DNA of 64,000 nt from Candidatus Pseudobacter hemicellulosilyticus (GCA_029202545.1 CP119311.1:2914001-2978000); one strand, 5' to 3'; numbered from the stretch's first letter, positions 17,192-26,711 are shown. A program made the numbers and translations. The notes: generated by a model not told the origin, from the letters alone.

Positions 17192-17209
17192 TTTGGTATA
17201 CATACCAAA
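17192..17209. promoter_or_regulatory. Inverted repeat upstream of SusC, candidate operator
   Basis: TTTGGTAT and ATACCAAA form a perfect 8-bp inverted repeat around a 2-bp centre, 21 bp before the SusC ATG and in the divergent region controlled by the adjacent two-component regulator. It may be an operator or a short leader hairpin. About one repeat of this size is expected by chance in a window this long, so position is the main support. Confidence 0.35.
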
Positions 17210-17230
17210 ATCCTAACAAATATTGCCAAT

Positions 17231-20200
17231 ATGAGAAAAAGGTCCTCAACGCGATCCTTTTATGGTATCGTCGTCCCGATGCAGCTCCAGGCAGGCAAAG
17301 CCGCCCACGCTGTTTTTCTGCTGATTGCAATGCTCTTTTCTACTCTTGTTTCAGCACAGACTCCACACACAATTAAAGGCAAAGTAACCGGTCCCAAAGG
17401 CGAGGCCCTGGAAGGCGTCAGCATTTCCGTGAAAGGCGCTGCCACCGGTACGGCTACTGATGCCGAAGGCAACTACAGCCTGCAGGTAGCAAACGCACAG
17501 GTGACCCTGCTGTTCAGCAGCGTAGGTTACCTGGATGCGGAAATGCCCGTTAATGGTAAGGCTACCATTGATGTGCAGCTGCAGGTAGCTGCCAGCGATA
17601 TTGGGGAGGTGGTAGTAGTAGGTTATGGCTCCCAGCGTAAGAAAGACCTTACGGGTGCTGTGGCCGTAGTATCCGTTAACGAAGTGACCAAGCGGCAGGC
17701 CACCACTATTGGTGAAGCCATGCAGGGCCTGGCCAGCGGCGTAGTAGTACGTGGCGGCGGTCAGCCAGGTTCAGAAGCCCGGGTAGAGATCCGCGGTCTG
17801 AAGAACCTGACCGGCACCAGCCCGCTGTACGTGATCGACGGTATGATCACCTCTGCCAACCGCGACTTCAATCCCAATGACGTTGAATCTATTCAGATCC
17901 TGAAAGACGCCTCTGCCGCGGCTATCTATGGTTCCCGCGCGGCCAACGGGGTAGTGATCATCACTACCAAAAGAGGTAAAAAAGGCCCCATGAAAGTGGA
18001 CTTCAGCGCCAAATCCAGCATCCAGGTTACACCCCGTTATAACCTGGCCGGTAAGGATGAATTTGTGGCCCTGAACTATATGGCCTATGACAATGCAGGC
18101 GTTCCCCGCCAGAACCTGAACCTGGATGTAACTACCGACTGGCAGGATGAAGCTTTCCAAACCGGTAACATGCAGGATTATAACGTCAGCTTCTCCGGCG
18201 GCAGTGACAATGGCAGCTATATGGTTTCCGCCAACTATTTTGATAACAAGGGTACGGTGATCAGCACCGGCTTTAACCGTTTGAGCCTTCGCGTAAATGC
18301 ACAGGGTTCAAAAGGTATCTTCAGCTTTGGGGAGAACCTGGCGCTGAGCAATGCCCGGAACGATGAAATGTCCGGCAACCCTTATATTGATGTAGTGCGC
18401 CTCCTGCCCACTATACCTGTAAAGGATCCGGCTAACCCCGGTGGTTATGGCTATGGCAGTGAAAGCCGCGCCCGTACCTTTGGCACCAACCCTGTAGCTA
18501 TTGCCGACCTGGAAGACCGCTCCAACGAGAACTTCCGCGTACGTGGTAACTTATGGGGTGAGCTGAAACTGGCTCCCTGGCTGAAATACCGGATCAACCT
18601 CGGTTATGAGACTTCCAGCGATAACTATACCTACAAACGCAAAGCGGGTAACTGGCAGCTGAACCAGGCCTTTGATCCTGCTATCTACAACGAGAACAGG
18701 GCCAGGTGGCAATCACTGCTGGTGGAAAACACCCTCTCCTTCAATAAACGGTTTGGTAAGCATAGCGTCAATGCAGTGGCAGGACAAACTTACCAGAAGG
18801 ATGATTATGGCCAGATCTGGGGCACCAAGCGGAATATGCTGTTTAATACCTCCAACGGTAATTATTACTGGGAGCTTGACCAGGGTAATACGCCACAGTT
18901 AGGTGGTTATTCGCAGAAAGCAGCCATTATGTCCTACCTCGGACGGATTGAATATAACTTCGACGAAAAATACCTGTTCAATGCCGTTATCCGCCGGGAT
19001 GGTTCTTCCCGCCTGGGCAGAGGACTGCAATGGGGTTCTTTCCCCTCCGTGTCAGCAGCCTGGAGGATCAGCCAGGAGGATTTCTTTGATGTAAGCTGGA
19101 TCAATGACCTGAAGATCCGCGCTAACCATGGTACCCTCGGCAGCACCAGCGGTATCGGTTACTGGGATTACCTGCCTATCATCAATACCTTCTCTACTAT
19201 CGCCATGGGACGGAACCAGGGAGTTTATCCTGGTGGCACACAGGTGCAGCTCGTGAACGAGAACCTCAAATGGGAAACGCTGACCCAAAGCAATTTTGGT
19301 GTTGACGCCAGCATCCTGGACAATAAAGTGACCATCACCGCAGAGTACTTTATTGCCAATACAAAAGACGTTCTGTACCAGATGCCCATCCTGATGACAA
19401 CCGGCAATGACGGTGGTAACCCGCCTGTAAATGCCGCCAGTCTGAAGAACCAGGGCTTTGAGTTCTCTGTTACCTATAATGGTAAAGCAAGAGAAGTGAA
19501 TTATTATGTTACTGCTAACCTGACCACCCTGAATAATAAAGTGAAGGGCCTGGGTTATGGTCGTAACGACGTGTTCACCGGCACTACCAGGACCACCATC
19601 GGTTCAGCCGCTGCCTCCTGGTTCCTGCTGCAGACAGACGGTCTGTTCCAGACACAGGACGAGATCAACAATTACAGGAATAAGGATGGCGTGATCATCC
19701 AGCCCACTGCCAAACCCGGCGATATCCGCTATGTTGACCATAACGGCGACGGACAGATCACCAATGATGATAAAGTGCTGCGTGGCAGTCCCTGGGCAGA
19801 TTTTGAACTGGGCCTGAACATGGGTGCTTCCTGGAAGAACTTTGATCTGACCATGAACTGGTTCGGCTCCTTTGGATCTACCTTATACAATGGCTACTAT
19901 GCCCTGGTAGATCGCTTTGACGATAACTCCAACTACCGTTCAGGTGTTAAACCCTGGACGCCTGAGAATCCCAATACCGGCACCCCCCGCGCTTTGTATG
20001 CTTCCAACCTGAACTCCAGGGGAGATACAGACCGCTGGCTGGAAGATGGCAGCTTTATGCGGTTGAAATATATCAGCCTGTCCTATAGCCTGCCCACCTC
20101 CCTGCTGAAAAGGATCGGTTTTTCCAGTGCACAGATCACCCTGTCCGGACAGAACCTGATCACTATTACCGGCTTCAACGGCCTGGATCCTGAATTCAAT

Positions 20201-20287
20201 AACGGGAATATGTTTGAGAGAGGTTTTTACAACATGCAGTTCCCCACGCTGAAGATGTATTCTGCAGGTCTGAACTTTGGGTTCTAA
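17231..20287 (+). CDS. SusC/RagA-family TonB-dependent outer-membrane transporter (PUL1)
   Basis: A 1018-residue SusC homologue. A signal peptide (core HAVFLLIAMLFSTLVSAQ) is followed by a carboxypeptidase-D regulatory-like domain (IKGKVTGPKGEALEGVSI), a plug with the family signature (EVVVVGYGSQRKKDLTGAV; DASAAAIYGSRAANGVVI) and a 22-strand-type barrel ending LKMYSAGLNFGF. It imports oligosaccharides through the outer membrane using TonB energy, together with the SusD lid encoded next. It lacks an STN domain, which agrees with control by the neighbouring two-component system and not by an anti-sigma factor. I start at the ATG at 17231 (MRKRSSTRS), which gives a signal peptide with a long basic N-region; upstream codons do not. 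Confidence 0.96.
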   Translation: MRKRSSTRSFYGIVVPMQLQAGKAAHAVFLLIAMLFSTLVSAQTPHTIKGKVTGPKGEALEGVSISVKGAATGTATDAEGNYSLQVANAQVTLLFSSVGYLDAEMPVNGKATIDVQLQVAASDIGEVVVVGYGSQRKKDLTGAVAVVSVNEVTKRQATTIGEAMQGLASGVVVRGGGQPGSEARVEIRGLKNLTGTSPLYVIDGMITSANRDFNPNDVESIQILKDASAAAIYGSRAANGVVIITTKRGKKGPMKVDFSAKSSIQVTPRYNLAGKDEFVALNYMAYDNAGVPRQNLNLDVTTDWQDEAFQTGNMQDYNVSFSGGSDNGSYMVSANYFDNKGTVISTGFNRLSLRVNAQGSKGIFSFGENLALSNARNDEMSGNPYIDVVRLLPTIPVKDPANPGGYGYGSESRARTFGTNPVAIADLEDRSNENFRVRGNLWGELKLAPWLKYRINLGYETSSDNYTYKRKAGNWQLNQAFDPAIYNENRARWQSLLVENTLSFNKRFGKHSVNAVAGQTYQKDDYGQIWGTKRNMLFNTSNGNYYWELDQGNTPQLGGYSQKAAIMSYLGRIEYNFDEKYLFNAVIRRDGSSRLGRGLQWGSFPSVSAAWRISQEDFFDVSWINDLKIRANHGTLGSTSGIGYWDYLPIINTFSTIAMGRNQGVYPGGTQVQLVNENLKWETLTQSNFGVDASILDNKVTITAEYFIANTKDVLYQMPILMTTGNDGGNPPVNAASLKNQGFEFSVTYNGKAREVNYYVTANLTTLNNKVKGLGYGRNDVFTGTTRTTIGSAAASWFLLQTDGLFQTQDEINNYRNKDGVIIQPTAKPGDIRYVDHNGDGQITNDDKVLRGSPWADFELGLNMGASWKNFDLTMNWFGSFGSTLYNGYYALVDRFDDNSNYRSGVKPWTPENPNTGTPRALYASNLNSRGDTDRWLEDGSFMRLKYISLSYSLPTSLLKRIGFSSAQITLSGQNLITITGFNGLDPEFNNGNMFERGFYNMQFPTLKMYSAGLNFGF

Positions 20288-20327
20288 TGGACATCGTAAA
20301 CAATTTAACAGTATCTAATTGCACTAT

Positions 20328-21866
20328 ATGAAACAGTTAATAAGGTCAGCACTCGCTATCAGCCTGCTGGCATTCATATTGCCTGCCTGCAGCAAGGATC
20401 AGCTCGAGATCGAGAATCCCAACTCCATTACGCAGGGAGAGTTCTGGAAAACAGAAAATGATGCAGAGCTGGGTATCAATGCAGCTTATGCTATGTTCTA
20501 CAAACCCGGCATCTGGTCCCGCTGGATCTATTTCCGCCTGGATCTTACGTCAGATGAAGGATTCAGCAAGAGTCCCTGGATTGAACTGGCAGACTGGACC
20601 CGCTTCCAGTACGTGAACTACAATTTCTGGGAAGGCAACAGCTGGACCTGGCGCGATATCTACAAAAGTATCTATCGCTGCAACCAGGTGCTGGCCTATG
20701 TTCCGGCGATTGAATTCACGGACAATACCAAAAAAGAACGCATACTGGCCCAGGCTAAATTCCTGAGAGCCCTGAATTATTACTATGCCGCCATTCTCTG
20801 GGAAAAGATCCCCGTGGTGCTGGAGCCTTCCAAACCCGATGATCTGCCCCCGCAGAAAACACTGGCGGAAGTCTGGGCACAGGTAGAAAAAGACCTGACC
20901 GAAGCCCTGCCCGTACTGCCGGTAGAATGGGACGACAACAACGTAGGCCGTCCTACAAAAGGCGCAGTGAATGCATTCCTGGCCAGGACCTATATGCAGC
21001 AGCACAAATGGCCCGAAGCTAAGACTGCCCTGGATTATTTCTTCACAGGTGAAGGCAATGGCAAATATGGACTGGTGACCAACTACCAGGATAATTTCAC
21101 CCATACCAATGAGAACAACCGGGAATCTGTATTCGAGATCCAGTTCTCTGATGCCAATATTGGCGGTGGTGATGGAGATAACCCCAACCAGAATATGGGT
21201 AGCAACCGCGCCCAGTTCTTTGCCCCCCGCGGTATTGGCTGGAGCGATGGTCAGGCCCGTTACTGGATGGTGAATGAGTTCAAGAAAGAAAAGACCCTGG
21301 ACGATAAGGTTGATCCCCGGCTCCGTTATACCCTGTTCTATCCCGCACTGGAAGCTGATTTTGGCGACAAGGTCTACGGCCGCAGCTGGGAATGGAATAA
21401 TGATGAAGCCTGGTTCAGGAAATACCAGCGCGATTATTACCGCAGCAATGAAGATTATTTTGCGCAGAACAACTACCGCATGGTCCGCTATGCAGACATA
21501 CTCCTGATGTATGCTGAAGTACTGAATGAGCTGGATCAGAGAGCCGCCGCTGCAGATTATGTGGATGAAGTGCGGGAACGTGTAAACCTGGCGCCCCTGT
21601 CCGTAAACTACGGCGCAGCCCTGGCCAGCAAAGACGCTTTCCGCGAACGCCTGAAAATGGAAAGGGTACTGGAACTCTGTGGTGAAAGCGTACGCTGGGC
21701 CGACCTCAAACGCTGGGGCGATCTGGATACCCAGGAAAGAGTGAATGTTGTTGCGCAAAGGGATCCGGACTTCCTCAACTTTGTGGTAGGAAAGCATATC
21801 CGCCTCCCGATACCGCAGACCGAAGTACTGAACAACCCCTTCCTTGATCAGAACGATAAGTACTAA
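20328..21866 (+). CDS. SusD/RagB-family substrate-binding lipoprotein (PUL1)
   Basis: A 512-residue surface lipoprotein. It has a signal peptide with a lipobox-like end (FILPACSKDQ), then the SusD N-terminus (LEIENPNSITQGEFWKTENDAELG). TPR-like helices carry the AKFLRALNYYYAAILW motif, and the C-terminal region has YRMVRYADILLMYAEVLNEL and RWGDL, both standard for the family. It caps the SusC barrel and captures the glycan. It lies 40 bp after SusC. The ATG at 20328 is preferred over an in-frame TTG nine bases upstream. Confidence 0.96.
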   Translation: MKQLIRSALAISLLAFILPACSKDQLEIENPNSITQGEFWKTENDAELGINAAYAMFYKPGIWSRWIYFRLDLTSDEGFSKSPWIELADWTRFQYVNYNFWEGNSWTWRDIYKSIYRCNQVLAYVPAIEFTDNTKKERILAQAKFLRALNYYYAAILWEKIPVVLEPSKPDDLPPQKTLAEVWAQVEKDLTEALPVLPVEWDDNNVGRPTKGAVNAFLARTYMQQHKWPEAKTALDYFFTGEGNGKYGLVTNYQDNFTHTNENNRESVFEIQFSDANIGGGDGDNPNQNMGSNRAQFFAPRGIGWSDGQARYWMVNEFKKEKTLDDKVDPRLRYTLFYPALEADFGDKVYGRSWEWNNDEAWFRKYQRDYYRSNEDYFAQNNYRMVRYADILLMYAEVLNELDQRAAAADYVDEVRERVNLAPLSVNYGAALASKDAFRERLKMERVLELCGESVRWADLKRWGDLDTQERVNVVAQRDPDFLNFVVGKHIRLPIPQTEVLNNPFLDQNDKY

Positions 21867-21878
21867 TAAACAGGAATA

Positions 21879-22880
21879 ATGAAGAAACCCGTTATGATAC
21901 TGTATGCGTTGATGCTGGTGTCCATGGTGATGTGCGGCAAGGACAATAATGATGGAGGAACCACGCCACCACCCACCACGCCGGCAAAGCAACCCGTCAT
22001 GCTGGCCGATCCCTTTGTGCTGAAACACGAAGGCAAATATTATCTCTATGGCACTTCCGGCTCCACCCCGGACGCAGGTATCCCGGTATACCAGTCCAGC
22101 GATGGAAAGAACTGGGAAGGCCTTGCAGGTAAGGCCGCCAACGGATTTGCCCTGGCCTTGGGACAGGCATACGGTACAGCAGGTTTCTGGGCTCCCGAGG
22201 TATTTTACAAGAACAATACCTTTTACATGTTCTACACTGCCAATGAACATATGGCGGTAGCCACCAGCAGTTCTCCTTTAGGGCCGTTCACGCAAACGGA
22301 TAAGCAGCCGCTGCACGCAGAGAAAGAGATCGATCCGCATGTGTTTGTAGACTCCGATGGTAAAAGCTACCTGTATTTTGTCCGGTTCGATAATGGCAAC
22401 CGTACCTACGGCGCCGAACTGAACGAAGACTGGTTGTCTGTCAAGGACAATACCATCAAAGAAGTGGTCAAACAAAGCCAGGATTGGGAGATCGTCTCCG
22501 GCGCACAGTGGCCTGTTACCGAAGCGCCGGCCCTGTTAAAGCACAATAACCTGTATTATTTGTTCTATACGGCCAATGACTTCAGAAGCCCGGCCTATAA
22601 TGTGGGATATGCAACCGCTTCTTCACCTTTGGGACCTTTTACCAAATTTGAAGGCAACCCCATCATCCCCAAATCAAATAATATCCAGGGAACAGGGCAT
22701 AATGCGTTTGTGATGAAGGGCGATACCCTGATGATGTACTATCATGCGCATTACAGTCCCTCGGTGGTAGGACCGCGCCGCACACTTTACAGCGCCTGTA
22801 AGTTTGTGGCCAATGGCAGCGGAGCCGATATTTTTCAGGTAAGTGAAAACAAACAGGTTCCCGTTATAGGTGTTCCATAG
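21879..22880 (+). CDS. Glycoside hydrolase family 43 lipoprotein (PUL1)
   Basis: A 333-residue five-bladed propeller hydrolase. The three GH43 carboxylates are in place: base Asp44 (MLADPFV), pKa modulator Asp152 (EIDPHVF) and acid Glu215 (VTEAPAL), plus WAPEVFY. GH43 enzymes invert and cleave alpha-L-arabinofuranosyl, arabinan or beta-xylosyl links; the subfamily cannot be set by eye. A signal peptide ending SMVMC (Cys19) and a Thr/Pro linker (GGTTPPPTTPAK) predict a lipid anchor. The ATG is 12 bp after the SusD stop, so it is in the same operon. Confidence 0.93.
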   Translation: MKKPVMILYALMLVSMVMCGKDNNDGGTTPPPTTPAKQPVMLADPFVLKHEGKYYLYGTSGSTPDAGIPVYQSSDGKNWEGLAGKAANGFALALGQAYGTAGFWAPEVFYKNNTFYMFYTANEHMAVATSSSPLGPFTQTDKQPLHAEKEIDPHVFVDSDGKSYLYFVRFDNGNRTYGAELNEDWLSVKDNTIKEVVKQSQDWEIVSGAQWPVTEAPALLKHNNLYYLFYTANDFRSPAYNVGYATASSPLGPFTKFEGNPIIPKSNNIQGTGHNAFVMKGDTLMMYYHAHYSPSVVGPRRTLYSACKFVANGSGADIFQVSENKQVPVIGVP

Positions 22881-22889
22881 TAATGTGTT

Positions 22890-22920
22890 GCCTGCTTACC
22901 GGCCAGACCGGTGAGCAGGC
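22890..22920 (+). other. Stable intergenic hairpin without T run
   Basis: A 13-bp stem with one G-U pair (22890-22902 with 22908-22920, core CTTACCGG/CCGGTGAG) lies in the 102-bp gap between the GH43 and GH5-like genes. The following bases are not T-rich, so it is not a classical terminator. It could protect or process the mRNA of the operon. Confidence 0.5.
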
Positions 22921-22982
22921 AGCGCAATACCGGCAACCGCTCTAATGGGCATCGAATAGTTAACTATGAAAAAATGTAAACA

Positions 22983-24164
22983 ATGAAATTGATCCGACTT
23001 TCCTGGCTGTTGTTGATAGCACTGGTCATGATCCAGGCAACTGCCTGTAATGATGCCGAGAATAAAGGAAATGAGCAGGCCGCCAAGGCTGATTCCGTCA
23101 CTGCCCGTGGTATCTGGACAAAAGAAGAAGCCAACGCCTGGTATGCCAGACAACCCTGGTTGGTTGGTTGCAATTTTATTCCCAGCACGGCCATCAACCA
23201 GCTGGAAATGTTCCAGGCTGCTACTTTTGATACCGCCACCATCAGCAAAGAGCTGGGCTGGGCCGCCAGTATTGGCATGAATACCGTTCGCGTATACCTG
23301 CAGGACCTGTTATGGGACCAGGACGCAGCCGGTTTTTCAGAGCGCCTGAACACTTTCCTGGCTATTGCCAGCCGTTACAATATCAAACCGATCCTGGTGC
23401 TGTTTGATTCCTGCTGGGATCCTTTCCCCAAAACAGGCAAGCAGCGTGATCCCAAGCCTTTTGTACACAATTCCGGCTGGGTACAGAGCCCTGGCTATGA
23501 AGCGCTGAAGGATTCCACCCAGTACCCCCGCCTGGAAGCGTATGTAAAAGGTGTGGTGGCCAAATTTGCCAATGACGACCGGATCCTGCTATGGGATGTA
23601 TGGAATGAACCGGATAATCCCAATGAGTCCGCCTATGGTAAGGTAGAGCTGCCCAATAAAGAAGAATATGTCCGTCCCCTGCTGCTGCAAACCTTTGAAT
23701 GGGCCCGCTCAGTGAATCCTTCCCAGCCCCTGACCTCCGGCGTCTGGCTGGGCGACTGGTCCTCACCGGATAAATGGAAGCCCATTGAAAAGATCCAGCT
23801 GGAGCAAAGCGATGTGATCAGCTTTCACAACTATGATGATGCCGCGGAATTTGAAAAGCGCATCAAATGGCTGCAACCGCTGGGCCGTCCTCTCTTTTGC
23901 ACTGAATACATGGCACGTGGCAACAACAGCTATTTTGAAGGTTCCCTGCCTGTGGCCAAAAAGTATAAAGTGGCTGCTGTGAACTGGGGCCTGGTAGATG
24001 GTAAAACCCAGACCAAGTACGCCTGGGACAGCTGGAAAAAGCAATACACCGGTGAGCCTGAACTGTGGTTCCACGAGATCTTCCATACAGATGGAAAACC
24101 TTACAGGGCCAAAGAAGTGGAGCTGATCAAAAGCCTGACCGCCACTGAAAGTGCGTCAAAATAG
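22983..24164 (+). CDS. Clan GH-A (GH5-like) glycoside hydrolase lipoprotein (PUL1)
   Basis: A 393-residue (beta/alpha)8-type enzyme. The lipobox is IQATAC with Cys22. The acid/base Glu209 is in WDVWNEPDN and the likely nucleophile Glu308 in LFCTEYMARG, the spacing expected of a retaining clan A hydrolase. Other conserved stretches are WLVGCNFIPSTAINQLEM and GMNTVRVYLQDLLW. Similar Bacteroidota proteins are usually labelled cellulase-family hydrolase or 1,4-beta-xylanase, but the activity of this subgroup is not clear to me. Its place after SusC, SusD and GH43 makes it a PUL enzyme. A hairpin precedes it, so its level may differ from that of the upstream genes. Confidence 0.85.
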   Translation: MKLIRLSWLLLIALVMIQATACNDAENKGNEQAAKADSVTARGIWTKEEANAWYARQPWLVGCNFIPSTAINQLEMFQAATFDTATISKELGWAASIGMNTVRVYLQDLLWDQDAAGFSERLNTFLAIASRYNIKPILVLFDSCWDPFPKTGKQRDPKPFVHNSGWVQSPGYEALKDSTQYPRLEAYVKGVVAKFANDDRILLWDVWNEPDNPNESAYGKVELPNKEEYVRPLLLQTFEWARSVNPSQPLTSGVWLGDWSSPDKWKPIEKIQLEQSDVISFHNYDDAAEFEKRIKWLQPLGRPLFCTEYMARGNNSYFEGSLPVAKKYKVAAVNWGLVDGKTQTKYAWDSWKKQYTGEPELWFHEIFHTDGKPYRAKEVELIKSLTATESASK

Positions 24165-24223
24165 ACCATGATTGCAGCAAGGCATTTGTTGCAAAATGGT
24201 ACCTTAACCTGAAATTTTTGATA

Positions 24224-25357
24224 ATGAAATTTTTATCAATAGCCGCTGCCACGCTCCTGTATACGGGCGTGGCAGCGCAGCAAAAGGACAATAGGGCAGC
24301 CATTACCTGGACAGATACTATTGAAGTGCGTAACGTGCCCCTGTTTGAGGACAAGGGAAAAGTTTCCGAGGCTGGCGGCACCAGCGGCAGGAGGCATGGC
24401 AACTATGGTGCGCAATATGGAAGGCTGCTGCCGCTGAAAGGCAAGACCTGGCTGGCGGGGTATACTGTCAGTCGCAACAACGGTTATGCCAAAGACCCTG
24501 CCGGCGGTCTGGAACTGGAAGTGGCGCAGAGTGATGACAATGGTAAAAGCTGGAAGCCGGTCGCCACCCTTTCTGATCCGGGCCGTGACCTGGACAATGC
24601 CCAGCTGATAGCGCTGCCGGATAAAAGTATCCTGCTGTCCTGCCGCTCGGTCCGCTGGCAGGAGTCCTACCGCATATATGTTTACCGCAGTACGGATAAT
24701 GGTCGCAGCTGGACAAAGCTCAGCACCATTGATGCCAATGAAGGCCAGCCCGGAGAACTGGGCAAACCGGACAAAGGCGTGTATGAGCCGCATTTCTATA
24801 TGCTGGATGATGGCCGTTTGTCCGTGATGTATGCCAGCGAAGTGCATGTAACGGAAGATCCTTCCTATAGCCAGATCATTTCGCAGAAGATATCGCCGGA
24901 CTTTGGCAAAACCTGGGGACCTGAGATCTGGGTGGCCCATGAACCGGGGCATCCGGCGTCAAGGCCGGGCATGCCTGTCTGGACAAAGATGAAGAACGGA
25001 GAGTACATTGTTGTGTATGAGATCTGTGGTCCTGAAAAATGCGCTGTCTATTACAAGACCAGCCCTGATGGCACCAACTGGCCGGTAGGACTGGGTACCC
25101 CCATACCCGAACAGCTGGCAGGTCCTTATATCCTGTCCCTGGCTGATGGACGGTTGGTAGTCACTTCCAATAATAGCAATATTTCTATCAGCGAGGATTA
25201 TGGTAAAACCTGGCATACTACCAATACGGCCTGGGATAAAACTTTATGGCCTTCGGTGTACGAAAACAACAAAAAAGAGATCCTGGTAGTGAACTCCGCG
25301 GCAAGAAAAGAAGGCGGACATGCCATTAAGATCCGGAAAGGAAAGATCAGTAAATAA
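24224..25357 (+). CDS. BNR-repeat sialidase-fold protein, probable exo-glycosidase (PUL1)
   Basis: A 377-residue secreted protein with a signal peptide (MKFLSIAAATLLYTGVAAQ). It has a six-bladed propeller marked by Asp boxes: SDDNGKSW, STDNGRSW, SPDFGKTWG and SEDYGKTW. This fold is shared by sialidases (GH33) and exo-arabinanases (GH93), among others. Next to a GH43 enzyme, GH93-type action on arabinan is as likely as sialidase action; I could not confirm either catalytic set. The start is the ATG at 24224, six bases after an in-frame TTG. A strong terminator follows, so this is the last gene of the operon. Confidence 0.82.
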   Translation: MKFLSIAAATLLYTGVAAQQKDNRAAITWTDTIEVRNVPLFEDKGKVSEAGGTSGRRHGNYGAQYGRLLPLKGKTWLAGYTVSRNNGYAKDPAGGLELEVAQSDDNGKSWKPVATLSDPGRDLDNAQLIALPDKSILLSCRSVRWQESYRIYVYRSTDNGRSWTKLSTIDANEGQPGELGKPDKGVYEPHFYMLDDGRLSVMYASEVHVTEDPSYSQIISQKISPDFGKTWGPEIWVAHEPGHPASRPGMPVWTKMKNGEYIVVYEICGPEKCAVYYKTSPDGTNWPVGLGTPIPEQLAGPYILSLADGRLVVTSNNSNISISEDYGKTWHTTNTAWDKTLWPSVYENNKKEILVVNSAARKEGGHAIKIRKGKISK

Positions 25358-25390
25358 GGGCAAGTTGAATAGTTATAGCAAGCGTTAGAA

Positions 25391-25420
25391 AAAAGCCGGT
25401 GATCAACACCGGCTTTTCTA
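25391..25420. terminator. Bidirectional intrinsic terminator
   Basis: A perfect 11-bp inverted repeat AAAAGCCGGTG/CACCGGCTTTT (25391-25401 with 25407-25417) with a five-base loop. It sits between the converging PUL1 operon and the MFS gene and has A/T runs usable in both directions. Confidence 0.9.
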
Positions 25421-25459
25421 TTTTAAGAAGGCTATTAATGTTCTATTTAAAGTAGGTTA

Positions 25460-26707
25460 TTAATATTCAAACTTCCGCAGTTTGGGTGCTTTAAGCCAGG
25501 TGATGATCACCACCAGCAGGGTCATGCTGCCGCCGAAGATCACGGAGTTGACCACGCCCATCAGTTTGGCAGCCACCCCGCTTTCAAAGCTCCCGATCTC
25601 ATTGGAGGAGCTGATGAACATGGTATTGACAGAAGAAACACGACCCCGCATTTCATCCGGTGTTTTCAGCTGCAGGATAGTGCCGCGGATCACCACGCTC
25701 ACGCCATCCAGCGCTCCGCTGCAAAGCAGGGCGAAGAAACTGAGCAGGTAAATTTTGGATAGGCCAAACAGGATGATACAGATGCCAAAACCGGCTACGG
25801 CCAGCATCATGATGCGGCCCTGGTTTCGCCGAAGGGGGAAAAGAGTGAGCAGTAATACGGTAGTGATAGAACCGATGTCTGCTGCGGCATTGAGCCAGCC
25901 GAAACCGATAGGACCTACTTTCAGGATCTGGTCGGCAAAGAAAGGGATCATGGCCACGGCGCCACCGAACAGCACGGCAAAAAGGTCCAGGGAGATGGCC
26001 CCCAGCAGTTCTTTTGTTTTCACCACATATTGCAAACCTTCTTTCACACTGTCCCAGGTACGCTGGGTGGTATTGCCGTGCAGGATGGGTTTGTGCGAGA
26101 TAGCATAGGCGCAGGTGGCGGCAATGCCGAGGTAGACCAGGATCAGGACAAAAGAGGGTGTATAACCGGCATGGGCAATCATAAAACCGGCCGTGGCATG
26201 GCCTATGACAGAGCCGCTCATCCAGACGCTGGAACTCCAGGTAACGGCATTGGGCAATAGTGTACGCGGCACCAGCTGGGACATAATGGAACTGGAAGTA
26301 GGGCCAATAAAGGAACGGAGGATACCGGTGCAGAAAATGACGCCATAGATAGCGAACTGGACAAAATGATTGCCGAAATGTTCCCCTACCTGGTCGTTGG
26401 TGGCTACCATCAGGCCGGCGGCGCAGACGCCATACAGCAGCACGTTCCGGACCAGCATATTGCGTTTATCGCTCCGGTCCACGATATGCCCGGAGTACAG
26501 GGCCAGCAAAATGGCGGGAATGGCTTCTGATAAACTGATAAAGGCCAGGGCCAGCGGGTTTTTGGTGATGAGGTACATTTTCCACCAGACCAGGGTGGTC
26601 ACCATTCTCATGGCCATGATAAAAAAGAAACGCTGGATGATATACAGCCTGAACTCTTTCAGCCGTACTACCTCAAAGGGGCCCGGCCGTGGAACGTCTT
26701 CTGCCAT
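25460..26707 (-). CDS. MFS transporter (EntS/MFS_3-like)
   Basis: A 415-residue polytopic inner-membrane protein with about 12 hydrophobic segments. The major-facilitator loop signature is in GHIVDRSDKRNML after helix 2, and a related motif is in PLRRNQGRI after helix 8. The overall pattern (RLYIIQRFFFIMAMRMV start, long final helix MTLLVVIITWL) resembles the EntS-like exporters of drugs or siderophores. The substrate is unknown. The ATG lies five bases downstream of a TAATTTTG promoter element, so the mRNA may be leaderless. Confidence 0.9.
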   Translation of the reverse strand: MAEDVPRPGPFEVVRLKEFRLYIIQRFFFIMAMRMVTTLVWWKMYLITKNPLALAFISLSEAIPAILLALYSGHIVDRSDKRNMLVRNVLLYGVCAAGLMVATNDQVGEHFGNHFVQFAIYGVIFCTGILRSFIGPTSSSIMSQLVPRTLLPNAVTWSSSVWMSGSVIGHATAGFMIAHAGYTPSFVLILVYLGIAATCAYAISHKPILHGNTTQRTWDSVKEGLQYVVKTKELLGAISLDLFAVLFGGAVAMIPFFADQILKVGPIGFGWLNAAADIGSITTVLLLTLFPLRRNQGRIMMLAVAGFGICIILFGLSKIYLLSFFALLCSGALDGVSVVIRGTILQLKTPDEMRGRVSSVNTMFISSSNEIGSFESGVAAKLMGVVNSVIFGGSMTLLVVIITWLKAPKLRKFEY

Positions 26708-26711
26708 GGCG

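Noticed and set aside
20550..22250. A 566-codon minus-strand frame across SusD and GH43.
   Set aside because: It is an antisense shadow that crosses two well-supported genes and contains no domain.
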